Source of the DNA: a virus
Direction: 5' to 3' (one strand)
Virus record (IMG/VR): IMGVR_UViG_3300029267_001052
Span: 1 to 23,342 of that record
DNA length: 23,342 bases
Made by a program: the position numbers and the translations under genes. The notes beneath the pieces are model-generated. The model was not told the origin of the DNA. It saw only the letters and a program-made list of their open reading frames with translations, and ran no database searches. Each line of letters opens with the position of its first letter. The stretch's first letter is position 1. Of the stretch, positions 1-6,810 are shown piece by piece.

Positions 1-111
1 TTTGTTAAACTGATGCAAGTCGGCGGTGAAGGCGGCATCAAATTGAAAGGCAAGTACAGGACGTTTGGCCCAATTTTGGAGAGGTTAGGAGGTGAAGGCG
101 GCATCAAATGA
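1..111 (+). CDS. C-terminal end of an unknown protein (5' partial)
   Basis: Frame 1 is open from the first base to a TGA at 109-111 and encodes 36 residues; its start lies outside the window. The peptide holds the sequence GGEGGIK twice, once near the middle and once as the very last residues, encoded by an 18-base direct repeat. The stop overlaps the ATG of the next gene (ATGA), which supports translational coupling and a real coding frame. The fragment is too short to assign a family, and no function can be given. Confidence 0.6.
   Translation, partial: FVKLMQVGGEGGIKLKGKYRTFGPILERLGGEGGIK
25..42 (+). repeat. 18-bp direct repeat, copy 1 (pairs with 91-108)
   Basis: The 18 bases at 25-42 recur exactly at 91-108, 66 bases later and in the same reading frame. 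Each copy encodes GGEGGIK. The second copy also supplies the AGGAGG-like ribosome binding region before the ATG at 108, so the repeat serves both as coding sequence and as the leader of the next gene. Confidence 0.8.
91..108 (+). repeat. 18-bp direct repeat, copy 2 (pairs with 25-42)
   Basis: This is an exact second copy of 25-42. It encodes the last residues of the upstream protein and ends on the first base of the next start codon. Confidence 0.8.
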
Positions 112-317
112 ACTATTGCAAAATCTGCGGAACACCGCTGAAAAAAAGGAAGTTTTGTCCCGGCGATTGTGCGAGACTCGCACAATTCGCCAAACGAATG
201 AGGAGAACGATACGTGATTGCGATTCAACCAACGACGACATGTTCCACGATGGCATACAAAATGCAATTGCTCGAAGCAAGAAAACTTCGGGGCAAGAGC
301 GGAGTCAAGGCGTTTGA
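108..317 (+). CDS. small zinc-ribbon protein
   Basis: A 69-residue protein with two cysteine pairs near the N-terminus (C4, C7 and C17, C21). The spacing fits a small zinc knuckle of the kind found in many phage proteins of unknown role. It is followed by a basic stretch (KRMRRTIR) and a polar tail. The ATG overlaps the upstream stop by four bases and is preceded by AGGAGG at a long spacing. The last third overlaps the next gene in another frame by about 100 bases, which is more than usual, so the true end product or the next start may differ. Nucleic-acid binding is likely from the zinc knuckle and basic charge, but this is inference. Confidence 0.55.
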   Translation: MNYCKICGTPLKKRKFCPGDCARLAQFAKRMRRTIRDCDSTNDDMFHDGIQNAIARSKKTSGQERSQGV

Positions 318-786
318 CCGCGCCAAAATACTTTGTGCCGTTTTCGATGATGATGAGTTCCGGGCAGAGTGTGGCAACCTCGACGACTTCCGCGCAGCGG
401 CATTGCTGGATGAATACGTGGATGACCTCGCCGTCGGATTCCTCGATCTGCGGGCCATGTACAAATACTATCCACGTCGATCCAGTTGGCGAGAAGGCCG
501 TCTCGGAAAAATGCTGCGCGAAATGCTGCGGGCCAATGAAACCGTTATTCCGGCAGCGCGGCCGCCCCGCGTGGCAACAGCCGAAACTCGGAAACAACTA
601 ACGCAACAACTCGAAGAGGCGCGGCGGGAAAAGGCACGCCTCAAGCAAACAAAAGAAGACGAACTGATTGCATTCCGCCAGACAAAAGAAACGGAGCTGG
701 CCCAATTGCGCAGTCAGATTATGAAGCTGAAAGCCGAAAATAATCGGCTTCGACAACTCGTCATCGACCTCGGAGGCACGCCCTAG
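214..786 (+). CDS. coiled-coil protein of unknown function
   Basis: A 190-residue protein. The GTG start has AGGAG eight bases upstream; a later in-frame ATG at 250 lacks a clear binding site. Residues about 30-110 are a mixed charged globular region. Residues about 118-185 form a long heptad-like coiled coil rich in E, K, Q and R, ending in leucine-spaced segments (LRSQIMKLKAENNRLRQLV). No catalytic motif is seen. It lies upstream of the recombination genes, so it could be a structural or DNA-associated partner, but I do not recognise the family. Confidence 0.7.
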   Translation: MIAIQPTTTCSTMAYKMQLLEARKLRGKSGVKAFDRAKILCAVFDDDEFRAECGNLDDFRAAALLDEYVDDLAVGFLDLRAMYKYYPRRSSWREGRLGKMLREMLRANETVIPAARPPRVATAETRKQLTQQLEEARREKARLKQTKEDELIAFRQTKETELAQLRSQIMKLKAENNRLRQLVIDLGGTP

Positions 787-834
787 TAAAGCTACCAATC
801 GTACACAAAACGTGGACAGAAAGGAGTCACTCAA

Positions 835-1227
835 ATGCCAAGCGGCCAAGAGGGGGAACACGACACGACCGCCACGATCCCACTCGCGGCGTTGTCGCCT
901 GAAACCATCCAACGCACGGGCCGTGCATGTCGCGGTGAATCGTTGGGCTTCGGTGGGTTCACTTGCAGGTGCTTCGCCACACAGCGGGACGAGGATTTAC
1001 GGACGAACGGCGAAGTCGTCATGGCCAAAGCATTCGAGTCGCTACGGCCGGACTGTGAGAGGCTAATGGACGTGGCCAACGCCGTAGACGCCATCGACGT
1101 ACCGGCTGGCGTGGCGACGGAGGCCGCTGCCAAAGTCGATGATATCCTGTTCGATGCATACCAACGGATCATGGACGTTGTCCAAGACATTTGCGGGTGC
1201 AAGAAAAGCGAGGCTGGCCGACAATAG
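835..1227 (+). CDS. hypothetical protein
   Basis: A 130-residue protein with a strong AAGGAG at 821-826, eight bases before the ATG. The first 50 residues are polar and contain a CRC pair; the rest looks helical and acidic (about residues 62-120), ending with CGCKK. No known domain is recognised. An internal ATG at 1021 would give only the helical half, but its binding site is poorer. It stands alone between the coiled-coil protein and the nuclease gene, with short gaps on each side. Confidence 0.6.
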   Translation: MPSGQEGEHDTTATIPLAALSPETIQRTGRACRGESLGFGGFTCRCFATQRDEDLRTNGEVVMAKAFESLRPDCERLMDVANAVDAIDVPAGVATEAAAKVDDILFDAYQRIMDVVQDICGCKKSEAGRQ

Positions 1228-1358
1228 TCTCGCCGAAAATCGAGATGCTCCCAGCAAACATATGTGGCGACGCGCAGAAAAATCACATGGCACTTTGCCG
1301 GAAGTACGCTCGGGAGAGCGAGTCACACAACCTACGGGGAGCAACGGTTGGCGAGTAG
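1197..1358 (+). CDS. possible small ORF (53 aa)
   Basis: An open frame from a GTG at 1197 to a TAG at 1356-1358 overlaps the end of the previous gene by 31 bases. It covers most of the otherwise empty 195 bases before the nuclease gene. The peptide has two cysteines and a charged helical middle (CRKYARESE). No good ribosome binding site is seen; an ATG at 1245 is an alternative start. A second frame (from 1139 to a stop at 1424-1426) is also open here and I cannot exclude it. Nothing identifies a function. Confidence 0.25.
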   Translation: MQEKRGWPTIVSPKIEMLPANICGDAQKNHMALCRKYARESESHNLRGATVGE

Positions 1359-1422
1359 TTGCGACAAAAGCCATCCGGCTGAGTTGGCCGGACTCCCCAA
1401 CTGAACAGGAAGGAACGATTAC

Positions 1423-2520
1423 GTGAACCAATTATCACCACCTGCCACCGCAGCGATTGCCGCAATCAATGCCCAAACGCAGGGTGTCGATGACGACAGG
1501 ACTCAGTTGGTTGCCGCCAAGTGTCGTGCCCTGGTGGTGGGATACAACGCACGCTGGCGCGATCAAAGCTATAAACCCCTGGCGGTGGAGCAGTTCGTTC
1601 AGGCTGATCTTGTCAATCCCGACACCAATTCCATAAGTCGTACATTTCGAATAGCTGGGAAGGAAGACGTGATTGTCACGGATGGCAGTCGCCGATTGCT
1701 TATGGACGCAAAAACATGCAGCCAAGACATATCCGACCCTAATGCCCCATATTGGCAACAGTTGGCTATCGAAGCACAACCGACACACTACATGCTGATT
1801 GATTGGCTTAGCGGCCTGAAATGTGACGGCGCGGTTTGGGATGTTTTGCGCAAGCCAACCATAGCTCCCAAAAAACTCACGAAAGCCGATCGTGCGCGGG
1901 TATGTGCGGAGCGATCCTACTGCGATACGGCAATGTCCGAAGACACCCTGGCCGCCGTGCCGGTCAACGACCGTGAAACCCTGGAAATGTACGAAGCTCG
2001 GCTTGTCAAAGATTGCACAACGATCCGTCCTGATTGGTACTTTCAACGACGGTTTCTCGTGCGGCTGGACGCGAACATCCTGGAATATGCCAGGGAATTG
2101 TGGCAGCATTCTCAAGATATTTTGGCAACGCGGGCCATCATGCGAAAACATTCAAAAAACGGAGATACTCGCCTTCCGGTGCGCAATTCCGGAGCCTGTA
2201 TGTTGTATGGGTCGCCGTGCGTTTTCCTGGGGTTGTGTTCAGATTACGACCAACCAAATTCCGACCGGTGGCAGCGCAAGCCGACCGTTCATTCCGAACT
2301 ACCGGCCCTGGATGGGGATGGCCGCGACGTGTTGACGAACAGCCGCATTCGTTGTTTCCAAACATGCCGACGAAAGCACTACTACCAGTACGAATTGGGC
2401 ATCGAACGTCAAGATGCCGAAGAACGCGAAGCACTCTTTTTTGGGAGCCTCTGGCATACGGCCTTAGAGGCATGGTGGAACGCACAGCGAAAGGAAACCA
2501 ATTGTGGCTGCACCAACTAA
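1423..2520 (+). CDS. Cas4/RecB-like PD-(D/E)XK nuclease with apparently permuted domain order
   Basis: A 365-residue protein with a GTG start preceded by AGGAAGG. Motifs of the RecB/Cas4-type exonuclease fold are present but in unusual order. Residues 52-125 hold the catalytic core: E56-x-F, GKED (D82), the MDAKT signature (D95, K97) and QPTHY (Q119, Y123). Cysteines C259, C266 and C272 look like an Fe-S set. The segment that normally opens these proteins comes last: SRIRCFQTCRRKHYYQYELG at 307-326, then FGSLWHTALEAWW with the G341-xxx-H345 motif. C315 would be the fourth Fe-S cysteine. The neighbours, an AAA ATPase and an SSB-like protein, fit a phage recombination set that resects DNA ends. 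The protein may be a functional circular permutant or a rearranged gene. Confidence 0.82.
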   Translation: MNQLSPPATAAIAAINAQTQGVDDDRTQLVAAKCRALVVGYNARWRDQSYKPLAVEQFVQADLVNPDTNSISRTFRIAGKEDVIVTDGSRRLLMDAKTCSQDISDPNAPYWQQLAIEAQPTHYMLIDWLSGLKCDGAVWDVLRKPTIAPKKLTKADRARVCAERSYCDTAMSEDTLAAVPVNDRETLEMYEARLVKDCTTIRPDWYFQRRFLVRLDANILEYARELWQHSQDILATRAIMRKHSKNGDTRLPVRNSGACMLYGSPCVFLGLCSDYDQPNSDRWQRKPTVHSELPALDGDGRDVLTNSRIRCFQTCRRKHYYQYELGIERQDAEEREALFFGSLWHTALEAWWNAQRKETNCGCTN

Positions 2521-3397
2521 CACCCGGCAAGTTGCCGGCGAAACTGCGATGGTAGCGGGATCAACAAGTCGCCGCTTTTCCATGGCCGACATTACCAAGT
2601 CCGGCAACGGTCTGCCAAACCGTTATGTCATCCACGGCGTGGAGGGCATCGGCAAAACATCTCTGCCCGCCTATGCACCGTCGCCGATCTTTATTGAGAC
2701 TCGCGGCGAGACAGGATTGGAGACCCTCATCGACGCCAATCGCCTTCCCGCACTACCGCACTTTCCGGCAGTTGAAACATGGATGGAACTATTAGGCATC
2801 ATTCAGATGCTTACGGATGATCCGCACGACTATCGCACCCTGGTCATTGACACGCTCAATGGCGCTGAAAAGCTGTGCCACGAGGAAGTGTGTCGTCGGG
2901 ACTTCAAAAACGACTGGACTGATTCGGGATTCATGGGCTATATGCGCGGCTTTGAAGTGGCCTGTGCGGATTGGTTGGATTTGATTCAACGCCTCGACGC
3001 ATTGCGCGAAAGGCGCAAGATGGCGATCGTTTGTCTTTGTCACACTTGTGTCAAGCCGTTCAAAAATCCCGAGGGGCCCGACTACGACCGATGGCAGCCT
3101 GATATGCACCACAAAACGTGGGGCCTCACCAACAAGTGGTCCGACGCCATTTTGTTCATGAACTACGAAACCTTTACGTCGAAGGATGACAAAAAGAAAT
3201 GCAAGGCCACTGGCGGCCAAACGCGCATCATGTACACCGAGCGTTGTGCGGCCTACGACGCCAAAAACCGCATGGGGCTTCCGTCGGATATTGTCCTTGG
3301 CAACAGCGGCCAAGAGGCGTGGAACGCTTTCTCGTCGGCGCTGAAAACAGCCAAACAAACCAACCAACCAACATCGAATGGAAAGGAAGGTGTCTAA
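2504..3397 (+). CDS. Sak4-like AAA ATPase (RecA-fold, AAA_24 type)
   Basis: A 297-residue protein. Walker A is at residues 45-52 (GVEGIGKT) and a Walker B-like strand is RTLVID (D116). Later signatures are CLCHTCVKPF, RWQPDMHHKTWGL and a basic AKNRMGLP stretch, all typical of the phage AAA_24 ATPases related to Sak4 single-strand annealing proteins. The GTG at 2504 has AAAGGA eight bases upstream and overlaps the nuclease gene by 17 bases. An internal ATG at 2581, matching the place where homologues usually begin, has no good binding site. With the nuclease before it and the SSB-like gene after it, it likely promotes ssDNA annealing or strand exchange in phage recombination. Confidence 0.82.
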   Translation: MAAPTNTRQVAGETAMVAGSTSRRFSMADITKSGNGLPNRYVIHGVEGIGKTSLPAYAPSPIFIETRGETGLETLIDANRLPALPHFPAVETWMELLGIIQMLTDDPHDYRTLVIDTLNGAEKLCHEEVCRRDFKNDWTDSGFMGYMRGFEVACADWLDLIQRLDALRERRKMAIVCLCHTCVKPFKNPEGPDYDRWQPDMHHKTWGLTNKWSDAILFMNYETFTSKDDKKKCKATGGQTRIMYTERCAAYDAKNRMGLPSDIVLGNSGQEAWNAFSSALKTAKQTNQPTSNGKEGV

Positions 3398-4020
3398 TGG
3401 CACGACCGTATTACGCTCCCGGCCGATACTGGGGGAAAATTGTTCACCAAGCACTCAGCGAATCTTCCAACGGCAATCCGCAAGTCATCATTACTTTCGA
3501 GGTAATTGGCGCGGTGAATCCCGACGATCCTGATGGCGATCTGTTGCCGTGCGGCCAACGCAATGAACGATCTGTATTTCAAACCATTACCGACAAAACT
3601 GTGGAATGGGTGACCGACAATCTCCGCAAACTTGGATTTACGAGCAATTCATTTGCCGACATCGACCTCGATAGTACCAATTGTTGCGATTTACGTAACC
3701 GTGAAGCGCCATTTTGGTGCGACCACGAGGCGCATTATAAGACCGGCGATCCGGTGGAACGCTGGAAAGTCGCGTCGGATGGCAACGGCCTGCAAGTGAA
3801 GCCACTGGCCCCGAAGGGCGTTCGGCAGCTTGACGCAATGTTCGGCAAATACCTCAAACAAAAACCGGTGGAACCCTCGGAAACCGAGGCGTTTGCGGCT
3901 CGCGTAACAGCACCTGTCGCCAAGACAACCCCCGAGGATATTAGCAAACTCAACGAGAAGTTTGATAAGGCAATGGATGCTGATAAATCATCCTCGAAAG
4001 AAGACGATATTCCTTGGTAG
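3397..4020 (+). CDS. single-stranded DNA-binding-like protein with SSB-type tail
   Basis: A 207-residue protein. The ATG at 3397 shares its first base with the upstream TAA stop (TAATG) and is preceded by GGAAGG. The body (about 1-150) is beta-rich with cysteines (C52, C96, C97, C108) and resembles phage DUF669-type ssDNA-binding proteins. Residues about 155-195 form a polar linker. The last residues, KEDDIPW, closely match the acidic partner-binding tip of bacterial SSB (DDIPF), with Trp replacing Phe. Position directly after the nuclease and Sak4-like ATPase supports an ssDNA-binding role in phage recombination and replication. The tail is seen directly; the fold is inferred. Confidence 0.72.
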   Translation: MARPYYAPGRYWGKIVHQALSESSNGNPQVIITFEVIGAVNPDDPDGDLLPCGQRNERSVFQTITDKTVEWVTDNLRKLGFTSNSFADIDLDSTNCCDLRNREAPFWCDHEAHYKTGDPVERWKVASDGNGLQVKPLAPKGVRQLDAMFGKYLKQKPVEPSETEAFAARVTAPVAKTTPEDISKLNEKFDKAMDADKSSSKEDDIPW

Positions 4021-4055
4021 TTTAGCCAGATGGATCGACACAGGAATCTTTTGGC

Positions 4056-4283
4056 ATGGACACGGATTTACGCCAACTGAAGCGCCAGAACGCGCCGGTC
4101 GAGGCCGTCACCAAGGAGCTTGCGAAGCGACGGTTGACGGTCTCGGGCGCGTGCTGGCTGCTGAAACACCGCTTCGACGCCGAGGATATTTTTCGTGCAT
4201 TCTGCGTGCTGCTAGATCATGAAGAAATCAAGTGGACCGGCGCGCGAACGCGGACAGGCGATCAGGTCTGGAGGGCGGCGTAA
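4056..4283 (+). CDS. small hypothetical protein
   Basis: A 75-residue basic, largely helical protein. The ATG has AGGAA about ten bases upstream. The next gene starts directly after its TAA stop, so the two are probably co-translated. I see no recognised domain; the pattern VTKELAKRRLTVSGACWLL suggests a small helix-turn-helix-like bundle, but this is weak. It sits between the SSB-like protein and a helix-hairpin-helix protein. Confidence 0.5.
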   Translation: MDTDLRQLKRQNAPVEAVTKELAKRRLTVSGACWLLKHRFDAEDIFRAFCVLLDHEEIKWTGARTRTGDQVWRAA

Positions 4284-4838
4284 ATGTTTCTTAACAGAGA
4301 GAACTTATCGAGAGAGTGCTTATCTTGGGGGTGGTCCTGCAAGGATACTAAGGAGAGGAACGAGTGTATACGCAAGGCAATTAATGGGAATGGTTTCGGC
4401 GATGCCGATACTGGTTCGCTTGCTCGCATTGCCAACGCATTAGAGGAAATTGTAACGCTGCTAGACCCCAAGGGACGCGCTGAGCGGATGCGCCAACAGC
4501 AGGAAGAGAAGGAAGAGGAGGTAAGACAAGAACACTGTCAAATCCGCGATAGTAATAATTGGAGAAGGATTCGTCCCTTCCTGGATAGGTATCTCGATAA
4601 GTTGCAGCCACGACTGGACTTATTGGTCAGTAAAGGCGAGTCCGCATTGGCCAGAAGGATCGAGTTGGCAGTACGCAGAACGACAGGCGAATTCACTAGA
4701 TTTCCTACTGGCTGGTCGGGAAGGCGTCTAAATAAGATTCTGCGTGGCGACCCAATGATGCTGCACGAAATTAGACTCCATGGAATAGGCCCAGTTTCAT
4801 TAGCAAAGTGGGCAAAGGCCGAAGGGAGGGCGGCATAG
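4284..4838 (+). CDS. hypothetical protein with C-terminal HhH/alpha-CTD-like motif
   Basis: A 184-residue protein whose ATG follows the previous stop with no gap; GGAGGG lies about eight bases before it. Residues about 65-85 are a charged coiled coil (QQQEEKEEEVRQEH). The C-terminus, about 160-180, reads LHEIRLHGIGPVSLAKWAK, which resembles the helix-hairpin-helix of bacterial RNA polymerase alpha CTD or similar DNA-binding modules. The base composition of the 5' half looks more AT-rich than the flanking genes, a hint of separate acquisition. Possible roles are DNA binding or transcription modulation; the exact function is unknown. Confidence 0.6.
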   Translation: MFLNRENLSRECLSWGWSCKDTKERNECIRKAINGNGFGDADTGSLARIANALEEIVTLLDPKGRAERMRQQQEEKEEEVRQEHCQIRDSNNWRRIRPFLDRYLDKLQPRLDLLVSKGESALARRIELAVRRTTGEFTRFPTGWSGRRLNKILRGDPMMLHEIRLHGIGPVSLAKWAKAEGRAA

Positions 4839-5611
4839 TGTGGCGGATTCGAGATTGGAATGAACTGTTTGAGAACAGTCGTACCCGCGCATACGACCGG
4901 CTGGGCTGGGTTCCAATCCCAAACAAACACGATGGCGACGGGTACACGCAACTCGTCGATCACGAGCACGGAGCATCCCACTACGGAGTGTGGTGCCTGC
5001 TCGTGCAGGTGGCGTCAAAGTGCAAGCCGCGTGGCACTTTGATTCGAGACGGAGGCGTGCCGCACGATGCGGAATCCCTCTCTCGGCTCACGCGGATCGG
5101 TGCCCATGTTTTCCGGGAAGCCATACCCCGATTTCTCGAAATCCGGTGGCTCGAAGACGTGGATGATAGCGACCTGTCAGGCGGCTGTCAGGCAACTAGC
5201 CAAGAACGGAACGGAACGGAACGGAACGGAAAAGAAAAGAATTCCCGTCCGTCCGGTGTTCCGGTCGGAATTTTAGAAGAGGGCTGGGATTCGGAAAACT
5301 GGACGGTCGCCATGCGGATGCACGTTGACGCGGTTAACAAACTCTGGCCGAAGCGGAATTGGGAGCGAGCGCCCATGAAGCCGGAGGACCGGTGCATGCT
5401 GCTGAAGCTGGCGTATCTGGCGGTGACAAGGCTGTCTCAGGATTGGTGGCATACCGCCCTGGACGAAACGTTGCGCGGAAGCCCACGGAAGCCAATCGGG
5501 TTGTTCAAGACGCTGTTGTGGAAAAAACCACGAGTGGAAGGCTTGGACCTGAACGCCATGCTCGATGCAGTGCGGGTACCGGAAAAACCAGCAACAAAGG
5601 CTCAGGCATGA
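4838..5611 (+). CDS. phage replication-initiator-like protein
   Basis: A 257-residue protein starting at a GTG that shares one base with the upstream TAG stop; GGGAGGG lies seven bases before it. A longer start at 4808 would overlap the previous gene and has no better site. Residues 1-110 (WRIRDWNELFENS, VPIPNKHDGDGY, then a helical region ending REAIPRFLEIRWLE) look like the winged-helix N-terminus of phage replication proteins of the O/DnaD type. A low-complexity linker (about 121-135) is encoded by five tandem AACGG units. The C-terminal half, about 150-250, is helical with an aromatic block and could contact a helicase or loader. It overlaps the HNH gene by ATGA. Function is inferred from architecture and position. 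Confidence 0.65.
   Translation: MWRIRDWNELFENSRTRAYDRLGWVPIPNKHDGDGYTQLVDHEHGASHYGVWCLLVQVASKCKPRGTLIRDGGVPHDAESLSRLTRIGAHVFREAIPRFLEIRWLEDVDDSDLSGGCQATSQERNGTERNGKEKNSRPSGVPVGILEEGWDSENWTVAMRMHVDAVNKLWPKRNWERAPMKPEDRCMLLKLAYLAVTRLSQDWWHTALDETLRGSPRKPIGLFKTLLWKKPRVEGLDLNAMLDAVRVPEKPATKAQA
5205..5229 (+). repeat. (AACGG)5 microsatellite inside the replication gene
   Basis: Five exact AACGG units run from 5205 to 5229 and encode the NGTER-type linker. The unit length is not a multiple of three, so gain or loss of one unit would shift the frame, whereas three units add or remove five residues in frame. Confidence 0.85.
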
Positions 5612-6018
5612 TATTCCGAAAAGCCAACCCGATCACCGACCAGGAAGTCCGCGAGCGCTGGCGAAGCGAAGGCGACCACGGTGACCGCTGCCAGGTGTGT
5701 CACAGGCCGTGGGCTCGGGCGGGGTGGCGCGGGATGTGGGTCCACCACATCATCCACGGCGCGAACGGGCGAAGCGACGAGTCTTGCAATTTCCTTTTCG
5801 TTTGCGGTCGGTGCCACGACATGATCCACGACGGCTGCTACCGCGACGAACAGACGAAGGAGTTACAGCCGCACATAACGCTCGGCATGGTGCTCTGGAT
5901 CAAGTCGCACACATCGGAGTGGGACGCGGATCGGCTGGCGGCGTTGCATCACCGGCGATTGCCGGACTTGGAGATACTGGCCCCGTACTATTTGGAGGAG
6001 CGAACGCGATGGCTGTGA
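5608..6018 (+). CDS. HNH endonuclease
   Basis: A 136-residue protein. The ATG overlaps the upstream TGA (ATGA); longer upstream readings of the frame lie inside the replication gene. The zinc-bound HNH fold is clear: C28-x2-C31, the catalytic H46-H47-I-I, N61, C66-x2-C69-H70 and H74. The C-terminal third is a helical extension. HNH nucleases are common in phages as packaging cofactors, homing enzymes or recombination nucleases. Here it lies between replication and methyltransferase genes, far from any visible terminase, so a DNA-processing role is more likely than packaging. The last ten bases overlap the next gene. Confidence 0.85.
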   Translation: MIFRKANPITDQEVRERWRSEGDHGDRCQVCHRPWARAGWRGMWVHHIIHGANGRSDESCNFLFVCGRCHDMIHDGCYRDEQTKELQPHITLGMVLWIKSHTSEWDADRLAALHHRRLPDLEILAPYYLEERTRWL

Positions 6019-6035
6019 CCTGTTATCGCTGCAAC
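6002..6035 (+). repeat. methyltransferase 5' repeat, copy 1
   Basis: The 34 bases at 6002-6035 are identical to 6777-6810. They include seven bases upstream of the start codon and the first 27 coding bases (the MAVTCYRCN end). After one mismatch a further 17 bases also match. Confidence 0.85.
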
Positions 6036-6773
6036 CGCTGGCCGTGCGAGTGCAAGGATGGGATTGCGCTGATCCACGGCGACTGCCGCGACGTGCTGCC
6101 GTTGCTGGAGCCGGGGAGCGTGGATTTGGTGCTGACGGACCCCATGTACGGCATTTCGATGCCGGGAGTTGCACACAATCACGCTGACAGCAGAGGGACA
6201 AGGCGGTTTGATTTCTTTCCGGGCGACACACCCGAACACGCGGGCGCACTGGCACTTGATATTTGCGATCCACGGTGGCGGGGCTTCAGTATGACTGCGA
6301 GCTTCTATGTTTGGTGCGGTCACGAGCAATTCGGCCCGCTAGTCGAACAGTTTACGGGTGCGGGCCTCCGAACTAGATTCCTCGTTTGGGCCAAGAAGTG
6401 CCCGGCACACGCACCGCCCGGAAGCGGCTGGCCAAGTGGCGCGGAACTGTGCGTGTTTGCATATCCGCGAAAGGGTCGAACCTGGACGCATCACGGGAAG
6501 GATACACCGAAAAGCAATGTGCTGGTGTCTGATTCATTCCGCCACGGGCAACCGGGAAAACTTGACCACCCCACGCAGAAGCCAATAGCCGTGATTGAGC
6601 CATTAGTGCGAGCGTCATCCCGCCCCAGAGACACCGTTTTCGACCCCTTCGCCGGCAGCGGCACGACCGGCCGTGTCTGCAAGGACTTGGGCCGCAAGTG
6701 CATCATGGTCGAGATTGAAGAGAAATACTGCGAGATAGCCGCGAACCGGCTGCGGCAGGAAGTGCTGTTTTGA
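6009..6773 (+). CDS. DNA adenine-N6/cytosine-N4 methyltransferase, beta-type, DPMY variant
   Basis: A 254-residue protein; ATG preceded by GGAGG. It opens with a compact cysteine cluster (C5, C8, C13, C15) and IHGDC. Motif IV is TDPMYG at 43-48, where Met replaces the usual second Pro of DPPY. The HPTQKP motif and the SAM-binding DPFAGSGTTG come near the C-terminus, so the order (IV first, I last) is that of beta-class amino-methyltransferases. No cognate restriction gene is seen, so it is probably an orphan enzyme that protects phage DNA or alters regulation. Its first and last segments are nearly identical in DNA to those of the next gene, while the core is unrelated. The DPMY change may affect activity or base preference. 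Confidence 0.88.
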   Translation: MAVTCYRCNRWPCECKDGIALIHGDCRDVLPLLEPGSVDLVLTDPMYGISMPGVAHNHADSRGTRRFDFFPGDTPEHAGALALDICDPRWRGFSMTASFYVWCGHEQFGPLVEQFTGAGLRTRFLVWAKKCPAHAPPGSGWPSGAELCVFAYPRKGRTWTHHGKDTPKSNVLVSDSFRHGQPGKLDHPTQKPIAVIEPLVRASSRPRDTVFDPFAGSGTTGRVCKDLGRKCIMVEIEEKYCEIAANRLRQEVLF

Positions 6774-6786
6774 AAGGAACGCGATG
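6720..6786 (+). repeat. 67-bp methyltransferase 3' repeat, copy 1
   Basis: A perfect 67-base repeat of 7939-8005. It spans the last coding codons of methyltransferase 1, its stop, the AAAGGA ribosome binding site and the ATG of the next gene. Confidence 0.9.
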
Positions 6787-6810
6787 GCTGTGACCTGTTA
6801 TCGCTGCAAC
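6777..6810 (+). repeat. methyltransferase 5' repeat, copy 2
   Basis: Identical to 6002-6035. It forms the leader and N-terminal codons of methyltransferase 2 and partly overlaps the 67-bp repeat at 6720-6786. Confidence 0.85.

Noticed and set aside
1435-2151. Minus-strand 238-codon open frame
   Set aside because: Opposite the nuclease core, which has intact catalytic motifs; the minus frame has none.
2034-2555. Alternative + strand frame across the end of the nuclease gene
   Set aside because: It lacks nuclease motifs. It was considered as a frameshifted continuation because it reads NQL near the end, but the rest does not continue the family pattern.
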